Assembly: GCA_027488735.1 (NCBI GenBank)
Contig: JAIYBB010000003.1
Span: 168,052-232,051, forward strand
DNA: 64,000 nt
Reading direction: 5' to 3'
Origin: Comamonadaceae bacterium
Lineage (GTDB): Bacteria; Pseudomonadota; Gammaproteobacteria; Burkholderiales; Burkholderiaceae_C
This document shows positions 37,307 through 46,109 of this stretch, one piece after another. Numbering within the stretch: position 1 is the stretch's first letter; every line of letters begins with the position of its first letter. The translations under genes and the position numbers were made by a program. The notes under the pieces are model-generated. The model was given only the letters and a program-made list of their open reading frames with translations. It was not told the origin of the DNA and ran no database searches.

Positions 37307-40300
37307 CTAGCCAGCCGAGCGGGTTGCAGAGCTTGATTTGCCATGCCAAAGCTTTTTCAACCATTGGCTCAGATCGTCGATATAGCAGTAGACCACAGGC
37401 ACGACCACCAGCGTCAGTATGGAAGAGGTGATGACACCGCCTATGACCGCTTGTCCCAAGGGTGCGCGTTGCTCAGACCCCTCAGACGCTGAAAAGGCCA
37501 AGGGAATCATGCCAAACACCATGGCCAAGGTGGTCATCAAAATCGGGCGCAGTCGCACCTTGGCCGCCAATAACAAAGCCTCGGTTCTGCCAAGCGGCGC
37601 TTCATGCGTGCCGTCGCCACGGTCTAGGCCTTCGCGTGCGCGAATGGCAAAGTCCAATAACAAAATCGCGTTTTTGGTGACCAATCCCATCAGCATGATC
37701 ACACCGATCACCGAGAACATGGACAGCGTGGAACGAAACACCATCAATGCGCCCACCACTCCGATCAATGTCAGCGGCAAAGAAGTCATCAAGGCCAAGG
37801 GCTGCAAAAAGCTTTTGAACTGACTGGCCAGGATCATGTAGATGAAGATCACGCCCATGGCCAATGCCACGACGGCGTATTGAAAAGATTCCTTCATGTT
37901 TTTGGTGGCACCGCCAAACTGATAGCGGTATCCGTCAGGCAGTGCAATGCCGGCCATCATGGTTTGTATGTCCTTGGAGACTTCGCCTGTGGCGCGGCCA
38001 TAGGTGTTTCCGCTGAAAGCCACTTCGCGCGAGAGTTCGCGCCGGTTGACTTGGTTGGGGCCGATGCTTTCACTGACCTGTGCCACTTGGTTCAGGCGCA
38101 CGATGCGGCTGCTGCCGTCTGGGTTTTGGCCAATGTTGAAGGGCAAGCGTTCCAGGTCATGGGGATAGGTGCGCTGGGTGGGATCAAGCCTCACCTGAAC
38201 ATCGTAGGTCTGGTCGTTGTCGGCACGCCAAACTCCCACGTTTTGTCCAGCTACCAGCGTGCGCAGTTGATTGGCAATGCTGCCCACACCCAGGCCGAAG
38301 TCGGCAGCGGCCTCACGTTTGACAGTGATGTCCACCGTCGGTTTGTTGGGCTTGACGCTGGACTCGATATCGACCAAGCCTTTGATGTCTTGCAAGCGCG
38401 CGGTGACCACAGCGGCAATGCGCTCAAGCTCGGCTTGGTCAGGACCAAGCAGGTAAAACTCGATTTGTTTGCTGCCGCCAACAGAGTCAAGCAAGCCCAC
38501 ATGAGTGACGGTCAGTCCGCCCATGTTTCTCAGGCGTTCACGAATGATGGGCGTGAACTCATTGATATTGAGTGTGCGCAGTTGTCGATCGACCAAACGG
38601 TAATAAACATTGGCATAAATTTTCCCGTTGGCGTTACCTGTGTTGATCGTGCTAAGTGTGTAGCGAACTTCGGGGAAGCTGCGCAGCATGCTCTCCACCT
38701 CGCGCGCCTTGGCTTCAGTGACCTGCAACGAAGAACCGACTGGCACATAAAACGTGACACTGGCCTCGGAGTAATCGGCCTTGGGCACGAATTCGGTACC
38801 TAAAAAACGAACCATGAAAATACTGGTGATAAAAATACCCAGCGCCACCAGCACCGTGACAAACCGGTGCCTCAGTGCAATGCCAAGCATGCGCTGGTAG
38901 GCGCGCCCAAGCCCTTCGGTGGCGTCTTCAAACCATTGGGTGACACGCCCCAAGCTCATGTCGTACCAACTGCGTTTTTGGTTGAGTTGGCCTTGGCGGT
39001 GAATGCTGGGGTCATGCCAGACACTGGAGAGCATCGGGTCCAAGGTGAAGCTGACAAACATGGAAATCAGAACAGCCACCACGATGGTGAGACCAAACTC
39101 GTGAAAAAACTTGCCAATGATGCCCTGCATAAAACCGATGGGCAAAAATACGGCGACGATAGAAAACGTGGTGGCCAGCACCGCCAGACCGATTTCTTTG
39201 GTGCCTTCCATGGATGCATTGAAAGCGGATTTGCCCATTTGTACATGGCGAACAATGTTTTCTCGCACCACGATCGCGTCGTCGATCAATAAGCCAATGC
39301 ACAAGGACAACGCCATCAAAGTGATCATGTTGATGGTGAAGCCAAACATCGCCATGAATAAAAACGTGCCAATGATGGCAATGGGCAAGGTGAGGCCCGT
39401 GATGATGGTCGAGCGCCAAGAATTGAGAAACAAAAACACGATCAACACAGTCAGCAATGAACCTTCGATCAGCGTTTTTCGCACATTGTCCACACCGACA
39501 CGGATTTGCCGTGAGCCGTCGTAAATGTTTTGCAATTTCACGCCGGGCGGCAATTGAGACGCCATATCCGCTACCGTGCTCGCCAAACCGTCGACCACGT
39601 CGATGGTGTTTTCATCCTGCGACTTTTGCACCGACAACAGTAGCGTGCGCTCGCCGTTATAAAGCGCCAAGTTTTCTAACTCTTGTGCGCCGTCATTCAC
39701 CCGAGCCACTTGCGACAGTCGCACGATGCTGCCACCTTTGCGCGCCACGATGATGTTGCCAAAATCTTCCGGTCGCTGCATTCTTCCTTGCACTTGCACC
39801 ACGCGGTCTTGTTGCAACGAGCGGATAGTCCCTACCGGCAAGTCTTGGTTTTCGTTGCTGACCGCGTCCACCACCTGTTGCGCGGTGATGCCCAAAGACT
39901 CCATGGCTTGCGGGTTGAGGTAAAGATTGATCTCTCGCTTGGTGCCGCCCACCAAAGTCACTGATCCCACCCCGCGCACATTTTCCAAACGCTTTTTCAG
40001 AAATTGGTCGGCCCAATTGGTCATCTCGACTTGGCTCAATGGCTTGACGCCCGCAGGCAACGACGCTTTGTCAGTCACCACCGCCAATGACCAAATCGGT
40101 CGGCTTGCCGGGTCAAACCGCAAGATGCGTGATTCTTTGACTTCGGGGCGCAAAAACGGGTGGACATTCGAGACTTTTTCGCGCACATCGTCGGCGGCTT
40201 TGCGACCGTTAACGGTCAACTCAAATTCGACAATAACGACCGACATGCCCTCGTAGCTGCGCGATGTAAGAGCGCTGATGCCCGCCGTGGAATTGACCGC

Positions 40301-40507
40301 TTCCTCGATTTTTTTACTGACTTCACTCTCGATGATTTCGGGTGAAGCGCCGGGGTATTCCGTGGTGACCACCACCACCGGCAAGTCGATATTTGGAAAC
40401 TGGTCGATCTTCAGCCGTTGAAATGAAAACAAGCCCAACACCACCAAGGCCAACATGACCATGGTGGCAAACACGGGATTTCGCAGGCTGACTTGGGTGA
40501 ACCACAT
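37307..40507 (-). CDS. RND multidrug efflux transporter (HAE1 family)
   Basis: A 1066-residue inner-membrane proton-driven pump of AcrB/MexB/MdtBC type. It opens with MWFTQVSLRNPVFATMVMLALVVLGLFSFQRL. The TM4 proton-relay aspartates are in LCIGLLIDDAIVVRENIVRH, and PMLSSVWH and GLVTKNAILLLDFA follow later. Two large periplasmic loops lie between TM1-2 and TM7-8. It lies 3 bp after its adaptor gene, and pcm/tolC follow on the same strand, so a full tripartite set is encoded here. Substrates unknown. Confidence 0.96.
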   Translation of the reverse strand: MWFTQVSLRNPVFATMVMLALVVLGLFSFQRLKIDQFPNIDLPVVVVTTEYPGASPEIIESEVSKKIEEAVNSTAGISALTSRSYEGMSVVIVEFELTVNGRKAADDVREKVSNVHPFLRPEVKESRILRFDPASRPIWSLAVVTDKASLPAGVKPLSQVEMTNWADQFLKKRLENVRGVGSVTLVGGTKREINLYLNPQAMESLGITAQQVVDAVSNENQDLPVGTIRSLQQDRVVQVQGRMQRPEDFGNIIVARKGGSIVRLSQVARVNDGAQELENLALYNGERTLLLSVQKSQDENTIDVVDGLASTVADMASQLPPGVKLQNIYDGSRQIRVGVDNVRKTLIEGSLLTVLIVFLFLNSWRSTIITGLTLPIAIIGTFLFMAMFGFTINMITLMALSLCIGLLIDDAIVVRENIVRHVQMGKSAFNASMEGTKEIGLAVLATTFSIVAVFLPIGFMQGIIGKFFHEFGLTIVVAVLISMFVSFTLDPMLSSVWHDPSIHRQGQLNQKRSWYDMSLGRVTQWFEDATEGLGRAYQRMLGIALRHRFVTVLVALGIFITSIFMVRFLGTEFVPKADYSEASVTFYVPVGSSLQVTEAKAREVESMLRSFPEVRYTLSTINTGNANGKIYANVYYRLVDRQLRTLNINEFTPIIRERLRNMGGLTVTHVGLLDSVGGSKQIEFYLLGPDQAELERIAAVVTARLQDIKGLVDIESSVKPNKPTVDITVKREAAADFGLGVGSIANQLRTLVAGQNVGVWRADNDQTYDVQVRLDPTQRTYPHDLERLPFNIGQNPDGSSRIVRLNQVAQVSESIGPNQVNRRELSREVAFSGNTYGRATGEVSKDIQTMMAGIALPDGYRYQFGGATKNMKESFQYAVVALAMGVIFIYMILASQFKSFLQPLALMTSLPLTLIGVVGALMVFRSTLSMFSVIGVIMLMGLVTKNAILLLDFAIRAREGLDRGDGTHEAPLGRTEALLLAAKVRLRPILMTTLAMVFGMIPLAFSASEGSEQRAPLGQAVIGGVITSSILTLVVVPVVYCYIDDLSQWLKKLWHGKSSSATRSAG

Positions 40508-40510
40508 GGC

Positions 40511-41686
40511 TTATGGTTTGTTGGTGTTGTCAGATGAAGGGCCAGGTATCACGCGCAGGTTTAGGCCTTCGCGCATGGCCCCAGCCCGAGATGACAAGAC
40601 CTGCACACCCGCCTCGACCCCTTTGATTTCTACCCAGACAGAATCGTCCGAACCCACACGACCTCGTTTGCCCAGGGTGACGGTGGGATGGCTCAAGCGT
40701 GACCCGACCAACACCTGCACATAGGGTTCGGGCTTGTCGGTGCGCACATATTCCAAGGGGACTGCCAAAACCTGTTGGCGCCCGAGTTCGAGTTGGCCTT
40801 GGCCGTACAAACCTTGGCGCAAGCCTTGGGTGTTTTGTAGCTTCAGGTAGACCAGCACACTGCGGCTGCCCGATTGCACATTCGGGTTGATACGTTGCAC
40901 TTGCGCGTTGACGGGTTGTTCTCGGCCTTCAAGGGTGAGGGTGGCGGCTTGACCCACGCGCACGTCCATGGAATCGGCCGGACTGAGAGCGGCTTCGAGT
41001 TCCAGGCTGCTCAGGTCAACGATATCGAGCAATTTTTGGTCAACCCCAACGCGTTCACCCGGCTGTGCCAGACGCGCAGAAATTTGCCCGCTGATGGGTG
41101 CCAGCAACACGGTTTCATCCAGCGTTTTACGGGCCACATCGGCACCCGCCACAGCGGCGTTGAAGGTGGCCTTTGCACCGGCCAAGGTGGCCTCAGAAGC
41201 TTCGAGTGCGGTTTTAGAAATGAAGCCTTGATCCACCAGAGCCTTGTTGTTGTCGTACTGTCTTTGTGCAATATCAATTTGGGTTTTGGCGGCATCGGCT
41301 TGTTGCTCGGCCTGGCGTAATTTGCGTTGGTATTCGGTGGGGTCGATTTTTGCCAATACCTGAGATGCTTTGACGCTGTCGCCCTCACGTGCGGGCAAGC
41401 TGAGCAACTCACCAGCAGTCCGCGCTTTGACAGTGACCGTGTTCAATGCTTTGAGATTGCCAGACACCGGCAAAGTAAACACCATAGTCTGCAGACCCAA
41501 TGTGAGCAGATTGGACGATGGCAGGTCGACAACTTGTTCGCCGGCCACGGGTGTGGCAGGTGATGATGCGGACGGAGCGGGCGCGGAAGTGACGGGGCCC
41601 GCACTTTTGCGCATTTGCCAGTAACTGGCACCTGCCACCAGCACTACCGCCAATATGGCCCAGCCAGTTTTGGAACGCAATGTCAT
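40511..41686 (-). CDS. Efflux periplasmic adaptor (membrane fusion protein)
   Basis: A 391-residue HlyD/AcrA-type adaptor linking the RND pump to TolC. N-terminal membrane anchor (GWAILAVVLVAGASYWQM), lipoyl halves (VKARTAGELLSLPAREGDSVKASQVLAKID...TLDETVLLAPISGQISARLAQPGERVGVDQKLLDIVD) around a coiled-coil hairpin, then a beta-barrel domain. ATG 41686 has GGAGC upstream; a longer frame reaches 41830 but lacks support. First gene of the adaptor - RND operon, 38 bp after tetR. Confidence 0.94.
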   Translation of the reverse strand: MTLRSKTGWAILAVVLVAGASYWQMRKSAGPVTSAPAPSASSPATPVAGEQVVDLPSSNLLTLGLQTMVFTLPVSGNLKALNTVTVKARTAGELLSLPAREGDSVKASQVLAKIDPTEYQRKLRQAEQQADAAKTQIDIAQRQYDNNKALVDQGFISKTALEASEATLAGAKATFNAAVAGADVARKTLDETVLLAPISGQISARLAQPGERVGVDQKLLDIVDLSSLELEAALSPADSMDVRVGQAATLTLEGREQPVNAQVQRINPNVQSGSRSVLVYLKLQNTQGLRQGLYGQGQLELGRQQVLAVPLEYVRTDKPEPYVQVLVGSRLSHPTVTLGKRGRVGSDDSVWVEIKGVEAGVQVLSSRAGAMREGLNLRVIPGPSSDNTNKP

Positions 41687-41724
41687 GTCAATAAGCTCCG
41701 AAGTGCTGTGAAATGAATAAGGAA

Positions 41725-42381
41725 TTATGTTTTGAGCCAACCATGCATCAAGGCTTGAACATGTGACTGTAGAAATGTTTCCGGATTGAACGAACTGTGG
41801 TCTATGCAAGCAGACAAAGAATGTTTCCACATGCTGATAAAAAAGATGACGGACACCAAGCTGTAGACAGCGGTGTCGGTGTCAATGGATTTGAATTCGC
41901 CCAGGTCTATGCCGCGTTGCAGAATTTTCTTGAACAAGGTTTGACCGGGTTGCATCACCTCGGATTCATAAAACTTCACCACATCAGGAAAATTGCTGGC
42001 TTCGCTGGTCACCAACTTGGTGATGCCGCTGGCCGTGGTGTTGCCTATTCTGTGCCACCAAGTTTGCATGGCGTAGTTCACCATGTCGGACGTGCTGCCC
42101 TTGAAGTCATCAAACTCTTGGTTCCATACGGGGAAGTGGTCTGACAAATTGCGCTGAATCACCGCTTTGAACAGGTCTTCCTTGGAGTGGAAATACAAAA
42201 AAAGAGTGCCCTTGGAAACACCCGCTCGCAAGGCAACTTCCTCCACCCGCGTTGCAGCAAAACCTTTTTCAACAAACAGGTGCAATGCCGCGTCTAGCAA
42301 TTCTTGCGGACGGGCTTCTTTGCGACGTTCGCGTTTGTGCTGTGTAAGTTCAGGGGAGGTGAAGAAAGAAGGGTTGGACAT
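41725..42381 (-). CDS. TetR-family repressor
   Basis: A 218-residue regulator with an N-terminal TetR HTH (ARPQELLDAALHLFVEKGFAATRVEEVALRAGVSKGTLFLYFHSKEDLFKAVI) and a helical ligand domain. Immediately upstream of the efflux genes on the same strand, it probably represses the whole tetR - adaptor - pump operon until a pump substrate binds. A candidate operator overlaps its promoter. Confidence 0.93.
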   Translation of the reverse strand: MSNPSFFTSPELTQHKRERRKEARPQELLDAALHLFVEKGFAATRVEEVALRAGVSKGTLFLYFHSKEDLFKAVIQRNLSDHFPVWNQEFDDFKGSTSDMVNYAMQTWWHRIGNTTASGITKLVTSEASNFPDVVKFYESEVMQPGQTLFKKILQRGIDLGEFKSIDTDTAVYSLVSVIFFISMWKHSLSACIDHSSFNPETFLQSHVQALMHGWLKT

Positions 42382-42382
42382 A

Positions 42383-42404
42383 TTAATGACTGACTGGTTA
42401 GTAA
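42383..42404. promoter_or_regulatory. Candidate TetR operator
   Basis: An imperfect 22-bp palindrome with outer arms TTAxTxAC / GTxAxTAA and centre TGACTGG, starting 2 bp upstream of the TetR start codon. A related half site GGTCAGTCAATCAAC lies about 20 bp further out (42422-42436). Position and symmetry fit autorepression. Confidence 0.5.
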
Positions 42405-42449
42405 TGTAACCCGCGACAGGTGGTCAGTCAATCAACCCCCCTCTGCGAA

Positions 42450-43208
42450 TCAGGTCAATAACAGGCCCAACCACTCTTTCAATATCAGCTGCGTAGCCCC
42501 CAAACCTCCGGCAGATGGCAGGTAGTCGAACAAGGGGGTTTGCGGGGGTTGCTTAAAACCCATCGGAGCAGGAATGACCGTGAAACCTGCACGTTCAAAC
42601 TGTTTGACACTGCGCGCCATGTGCCATTCGTTGGTCACCAAAAGAATTCTTTTTTTGTCCAGCGGCGCCAACATCTCAAAGGATGTGTCTGCGCTTTCCC
42701 TTGTGTCTCGGGAGGTTGTGTCCAACCATTCAATCTGTATGCCCGCGTCTCTTTGCACTGTCGCAGCGGCCACCTCTGCTTCGCTGCTGGTTTGATTGGC
42801 TGAGGCTGTCCAACCCTTGCCACCCGCAAACAACATGGGCAATGCCGTTTGCCGCTTCAAATGCAAGGCATATTGCAAACGGGCCAAGGAAGAGCCGCTG
42901 AGCACCGGTTCGCCATATTCAGGTGCGTGGTTATTGACACCGCCGCCGAGCACCACAATGGCTTGGGCCTGTTGGAGGTCAGTTGCAGAAACGACAGGGT
43001 AACGGGGCAGCAACCATTGGTTAAGCCAATAGTCAGCGGCGTTACAAGACAAGACCCACAGCAACACGCTGGCTGTAGCCACCAGCGTCCAGGCCCAGCG
43101 CCGGTGCTTGCGTGCCAAGGCGAACGCCAAGCCCAATATCAGTAACAGGCCACCGGGCGGCAACACCAGCATGGTCAACAGTGGTTTGAAAACGCCCAAT
43201 TCATTCAT
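42450..43208 (-). CDS. YdcF/ElyC-type DUF218 membrane protein
   Basis: A 252-residue protein with two N-terminal membrane helices (LLTMLVLPPGGLLLILGLAFALA and WTLVATASVLLWVLSC) and a DUF218 domain: AIVVLGGGVNNHAPEYGEP, LPMLFAGGKG, SRDTRESAD, ILLVTNEWHMARSVKQFERAGFTVIPAP. E. coli ElyC of this family supports envelope synthesis. Start taken at ATG 43208; the longer open frame to 43310 overlaps the msrA start region. Confidence 0.9.
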   Translation of the reverse strand: MNELGVFKPLLTMLVLPPGGLLLILGLAFALARKHRRWAWTLVATASVLLWVLSCNAADYWLNQWLLPRYPVVSATDLQQAQAIVVLGGGVNNHAPEYGEPVLSGSSLARLQYALHLKRQTALPMLFAGGKGWTASANQTSSEAEVAAATVQRDAGIQIEWLDTTSRDTRESADTSFEMLAPLDKKRILLVTNEWHMARSVKQFERAGFTVIPAPMGFKQPPQTPLFDYLPSAGGLGATQLILKEWLGLLLT

Positions 43209-43300
43209 GCGGATAATTTTCCCACAGCACAACACCTGCCAAGGCCATGGTTTATGGCGCGCTTTTTTCGCTGTCGAGCAAGGCTGGCTAAGATCCTTGC

Positions 43301-43840
43301 ATGACAGCATCTTTCATCACATTAGGCGGCGGTTGTTTCTGGTGCACAGAAGCAGTGTTTCAACGTGTCTCTGGGGTCACAAGCGTTGAGTCAGGGTATT
43401 GCAATGGCCTGAGCGCTTCGCGCCCTACATACGAACAGGTGTGCAGGGGCGACACCGGCTTTAACGAAGTGGTTCGTATCAGCTATGACAGTGACGCCAT
43501 TTCCCTGCGCCAGTTGCTGGAGATTTTTTTCGCCGTCCATGATCCCACCAGCCTCAACCGACAAGGCAATGACACGGGGACTCAATACCGCAGTGGCATT
43601 TATTACTCAGACAAAGACGACCAAGTGGTGGCCATGCAGTTCATCGCTGAAGCCACCAGCATGGGGCATTACGACCAGCATATCGTTACCGAGGTGCTGC
43701 CACTGGCGCACTATTGGCCAGCCGAGGACTACCACCAAAATTATTTTGTGAACAACCCGGACCAAGGTTATTGCACCTTTGTGGTGGCACCCAAAGTACG
43801 CAAACTCGGGCAGCATTTCCAAGAGTGGCTGAAAAGCTGA
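43301..43840 (+). CDS. msrA: Peptide methionine-S-sulfoxide reductase
   Basis: Reduces the S epimer of methionine sulfoxide in proteins. The 179-residue enzyme has the catalytic Cys12 in LGGGCFWCTEAVFQRVSGV, SGYCNG, FFAVHDPTSLNRQGNDTGTQYRSGIYY and the closing HQNYFVNNPDQGYC. Single-domain MsrA; convergent with pdxH, 7 bp apart. Confidence 0.97.
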   Translation: MTASFITLGGGCFWCTEAVFQRVSGVTSVESGYCNGLSASRPTYEQVCRGDTGFNEVVRISYDSDAISLRQLLEIFFAVHDPTSLNRQGNDTGTQYRSGIYYSDKDDQVVAMQFIAEATSMGHYDQHIVTEVLPLAHYWPAEDYHQNYFVNNPDQGYCTFVVAPKVRKLGQHFQEWLKS

Positions 43841-43847
43841 CTCGTAT

Positions 43848-44489
43848 TCAAGGCGCCAGACGCTTCATCATCCATTGGCCATTGCTTAGTTGGTATTGCA
43901 ACCGGTCATGCAGCCGGTCAGAACCGCCTTGCCAAAATTCCCATTGCTCTGGCACCAGCCGATAGCCTCCCCAATGCGGCGGGCGCGGCGGTTGTTGTGC
44001 ATATTGCACGGCAAATTTATTTGAAGAGGTTTCCAACCATTGGCGCGAATCAATCACTTGGCTTTGTGGACTGGCCCAAGCGCCTATGCGTGAGGCCAGC
44101 GGGCGCGAGTGGTAATAGGTGTCGCTGTCAGCCGAGCTGATTTTTTCAACCCGGCCTTCGATGCGCACCACGCGTTCAAGCTCTACCCAATGGAATTGCA
44201 GCGCGGCAAATGGGTTGCCCGCCAAGTCACGGCCTTTGCGGCTGTCGTAGTTGGTGAACCAAACGATGCCTTGCTCGTCATAGCCTTTGATCAACACCAC
44301 GCGCGTGCTCGGTCGCAAGTTAGATGACACCGTAGCCAAGGTCATGGCATTGGCTTCAGGAATTTCTGCTTTCAGTGCCTGGTCCAGCCAGAGTGTGAAC
44401 TGTTGCAGAGGATCTGCGGCGGCGTTGGATTCCAGCAGTTCGGCCTGTTGGTAGTTCTTGCGCATATCGGCAAGTGACGGTGTGTTCAT
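43848..44489 (-). CDS. pdxH: Pyridoxine/pyridoxamine 5'-phosphate oxidase
   Basis: An FMN enzyme making PLP from PNP or PMP. The 213-residue protein has [84 protein letters not shown] and the C-terminal [27 protein letters not shown] that shapes the PLP site. Standard length. Confidence 0.97.
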   Translation of the reverse strand: MNTPSLADMRKNYQQAELLESNAAADPLQQFTLWLDQALKAEIPEANAMTLATVSSNLRPSTRVVLIKGYDEQGIVWFTNYDSRKGRDLAGNPFAALQFHWVELERVVRIEGRVEKISSADSDTYYHSRPLASRIGAWASPQSQVIDSRQWLETSSNKFAVQYAQQPPRPPHWGGYRLVPEQWEFWQGGSDRLHDRLQYQLSNGQWMMKRLAP

Positions 44490-44721
44490 AAAACCTCAGA
44501 GGAGATGACCAAGCTTTGATCTTATTCCTTGACTGCGCCGTTCATGCCAAAGACATAGTGGTCGACAAAAAAATGTCTTGGCTCGCGCCGAAGGGCTGTC
44601 ATTCGCCGAGCACATGCCCCATGTGTTGTCGAATGCAAAAGGTTTTACCCGTTAAGCTTTCATCCCTTGGGTTGGCTTGAACAAGGCCATGCTTTTATCC
44701 TCCATCTCACAGGAAACAGCC

Positions 44722-45723
44722 ATGAAGTTATTGATCACCGGGGGCGCGGGTTTTTTGGGTGCACGATTGGCCCGCCAATTACTGGCCAAGGGCCAACTCG
44801 CAGGAAATTCACTCGCGCAGGTGGTGTTGACAGATCAATTTCCCGCGCCCGCAGATTTGGCTGCTGACCCTCGGGTTCAAGTATTGACAGGACCCTTGCT
44901 AGAGCAGTGCTCAGGTTTTGTGCAAGCCAAATTTGATGGCGTGTTTCATTTGGCTTCTGCGGTTTCCGGTGAATGCGAAGCCGACTTTGATTTGGGCATG
45001 CGTTCCAACCTGGACAACACCCGCGCTTTGTTGGATGCGCTTCGTGCCGCGGGTAACAAACCCCGCGTGTTGTTCAGCAGTTCGGTGGCGGTTTACGGGC
45101 CTGACCCGGCGCACCCGCTGCCAGACGTGGTGACCGACAACACTTTCACCACGCCGCAGACTTCTTACGGTGCGCAAAAATTGATGTGCGAGTATTTGGT
45201 GGCTGACTACAGCCGCAAGGGTTTTATTGATGGCCGCAGCGCACGCTTGATGACAGTGAGTGTGCGACCCGGCAAACCCAATGGTGCGGCATCGTCCTTT
45301 TTCAGCGGCATATTGCGCGAGCCGTTGGCGGGTGAAGAATCGATTTGCCCGGTGGACGCCAGTGTGTCGCATCCGGTGTCTTCACCCGGTGTAACTGTGC
45401 GAAGTTTGATTGCTATTTTCGAAGCCAGCGCAGAAGAATTTCAAGGCCGCAGCGCCATGAATTTGCCTGCTTTGAATGTGACGGTACAGGAAATGCTGGA
45501 TGCATTGGAAGCCGTGGCCGGACCGGCGGTTCGCGCACGTGTGAAATTTCAGCGCGACGAGCGGATCGCCAATATCGTGGCCAACTGGCCTAAGGGTGCC
45601 AAGGCTTTGCGTGCGCCGCGTTTGGGTTTGCAGCCGGATGCGAATTTTCAAGATGTGATTCGTCAATACATTGACGATTGCCGTAAGGCGGGGTTGGAGA
45701 AGACGGCGCTTAAAGGGATGTGA
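44722..45723 (+). CDS. denD: D-erythronate dehydrogenase-like NAD-dependent epimerase/dehydrogenase
   Basis: A 333-residue short-chain (extended SDR) protein. NAD motif MKLLITGGAGFLGARLARQL, then VFHLASAVSGECEADFDLGMRSNLDNTRALLDALR. The active-site YxxxK is in TSYGAQKLMCEYLVADYSRKGFIDGRSARLMTVSVRPGKPNGAASSFFSGILREPL, a block characteristic of DenD, which oxidises D-erythronate. No kinase or aldolase partner of that pathway is adjacent. ATG 44722 follows AGGAAA. Confidence 0.85.
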   Translation: MKLLITGGAGFLGARLARQLLAKGQLAGNSLAQVVLTDQFPAPADLAADPRVQVLTGPLLEQCSGFVQAKFDGVFHLASAVSGECEADFDLGMRSNLDNTRALLDALRAAGNKPRVLFSSSVAVYGPDPAHPLPDVVTDNTFTTPQTSYGAQKLMCEYLVADYSRKGFIDGRSARLMTVSVRPGKPNGAASSFFSGILREPLAGEESICPVDASVSHPVSSPGVTVRSLIAIFEASAEEFQGRSAMNLPALNVTVQEMLDALEAVAGPAVRARVKFQRDERIANIVANWPKGAKALRAPRLGLQPDANFQDVIRQYIDDCRKAGLEKTALKGM

Positions 45724-45796
45724 GCTTTAACGCATTGACGGCTTAGAGCCGCGATGCGGTTTGGCGGGCGCAACAGTTCGGCGATTGTTTCGGTTT

Positions 45797-45818
45797 GGCG
45801 AGCGCCACAGCCCGGCCT
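45797..45818 (+). repeat. GC-rich short repeat, copy 1
   Basis: GGCGAGCGCCACAGCCCGGC followed by CT. Near-identical copies occur at 47646-47667 (same strand, about 20 of 22) and inverted at 47696-47717 (about 19 of 22), and a partial inverted copy at 47758-47773. The copies bracket the cassette region. It looks like a small dispersed repeat family. Confidence 0.7.
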
Positions 45819-45876
45819 GACCAACGAACGAAAAAAAGAACCTAATAGGCGTAATATTTATTTGTTTTGAGGCTAT

Positions 45877-45945
45877 AGTGCCTACATCGCAAGCACTCCC
45901 GCAGTTGATCCAGCAAGCGGGCGGACTGCAAAACAGTACTGGAGG
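45877..45945 (+). promoter_or_regulatory. Structured leader before the 52-residue ORF/HEPN gene
   Basis: Three consecutive hairpins can form: AGTGC/GCACT (45877-45897), CCCGC/GCGGG (45898-45921) and ACTG/CAGT (45925-45937). They are followed at once by GGAGG (45941-45945), the Shine-Dalgarno of the small ORF. A -10-like TATAGT is at 45874-45879, just before. It may be a structured 5' leader; it matches no riboswitch I know. Confidence 0.4.
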
Positions 45946-45950
45946 CTTTC

Positions 45951-46109
45951 ATGGCAAATGTTTACCTGTGCGAAATCACATCGCATGCAGCTGTTAGTCA
46001 AGGTGCAACCGGGTCGCAGCCATTTCATTCGAAAGATGTATCGACTGTGCCCGGATGTATTTACCGGGTTTTACGGTCTACAACACACTATACGTCCGAA
46101 ACACCATGA
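45951..46109 (+). CDS. 52-residue ORF coupled to the HEPN gene
   Basis: ATG 45951 follows TGGAGGCTTTC, an excellent Shine-Dalgarno. The frame encodes MANVYLCEITSHAAVSQGAT and ends with TGA overlapping the ATG of the HEPN gene (ATGA at 46106-46109). It may be a leader peptide that couples translation, or a small partner of the HEPN protein. No similarity recognised. Confidence 0.5.
   Translation: MANVYLCEITSHAAVSQGATGSQPFHSKDVSTVPGCIYRVLRSTTHYTSETP

Noticed and set aside
45841..45950. Known riboswitch (for example cobalamin) before the HEPN cassette
   Set aside because: None of the conserved riboswitch boxes I know is present; only generic hairpins are seen.
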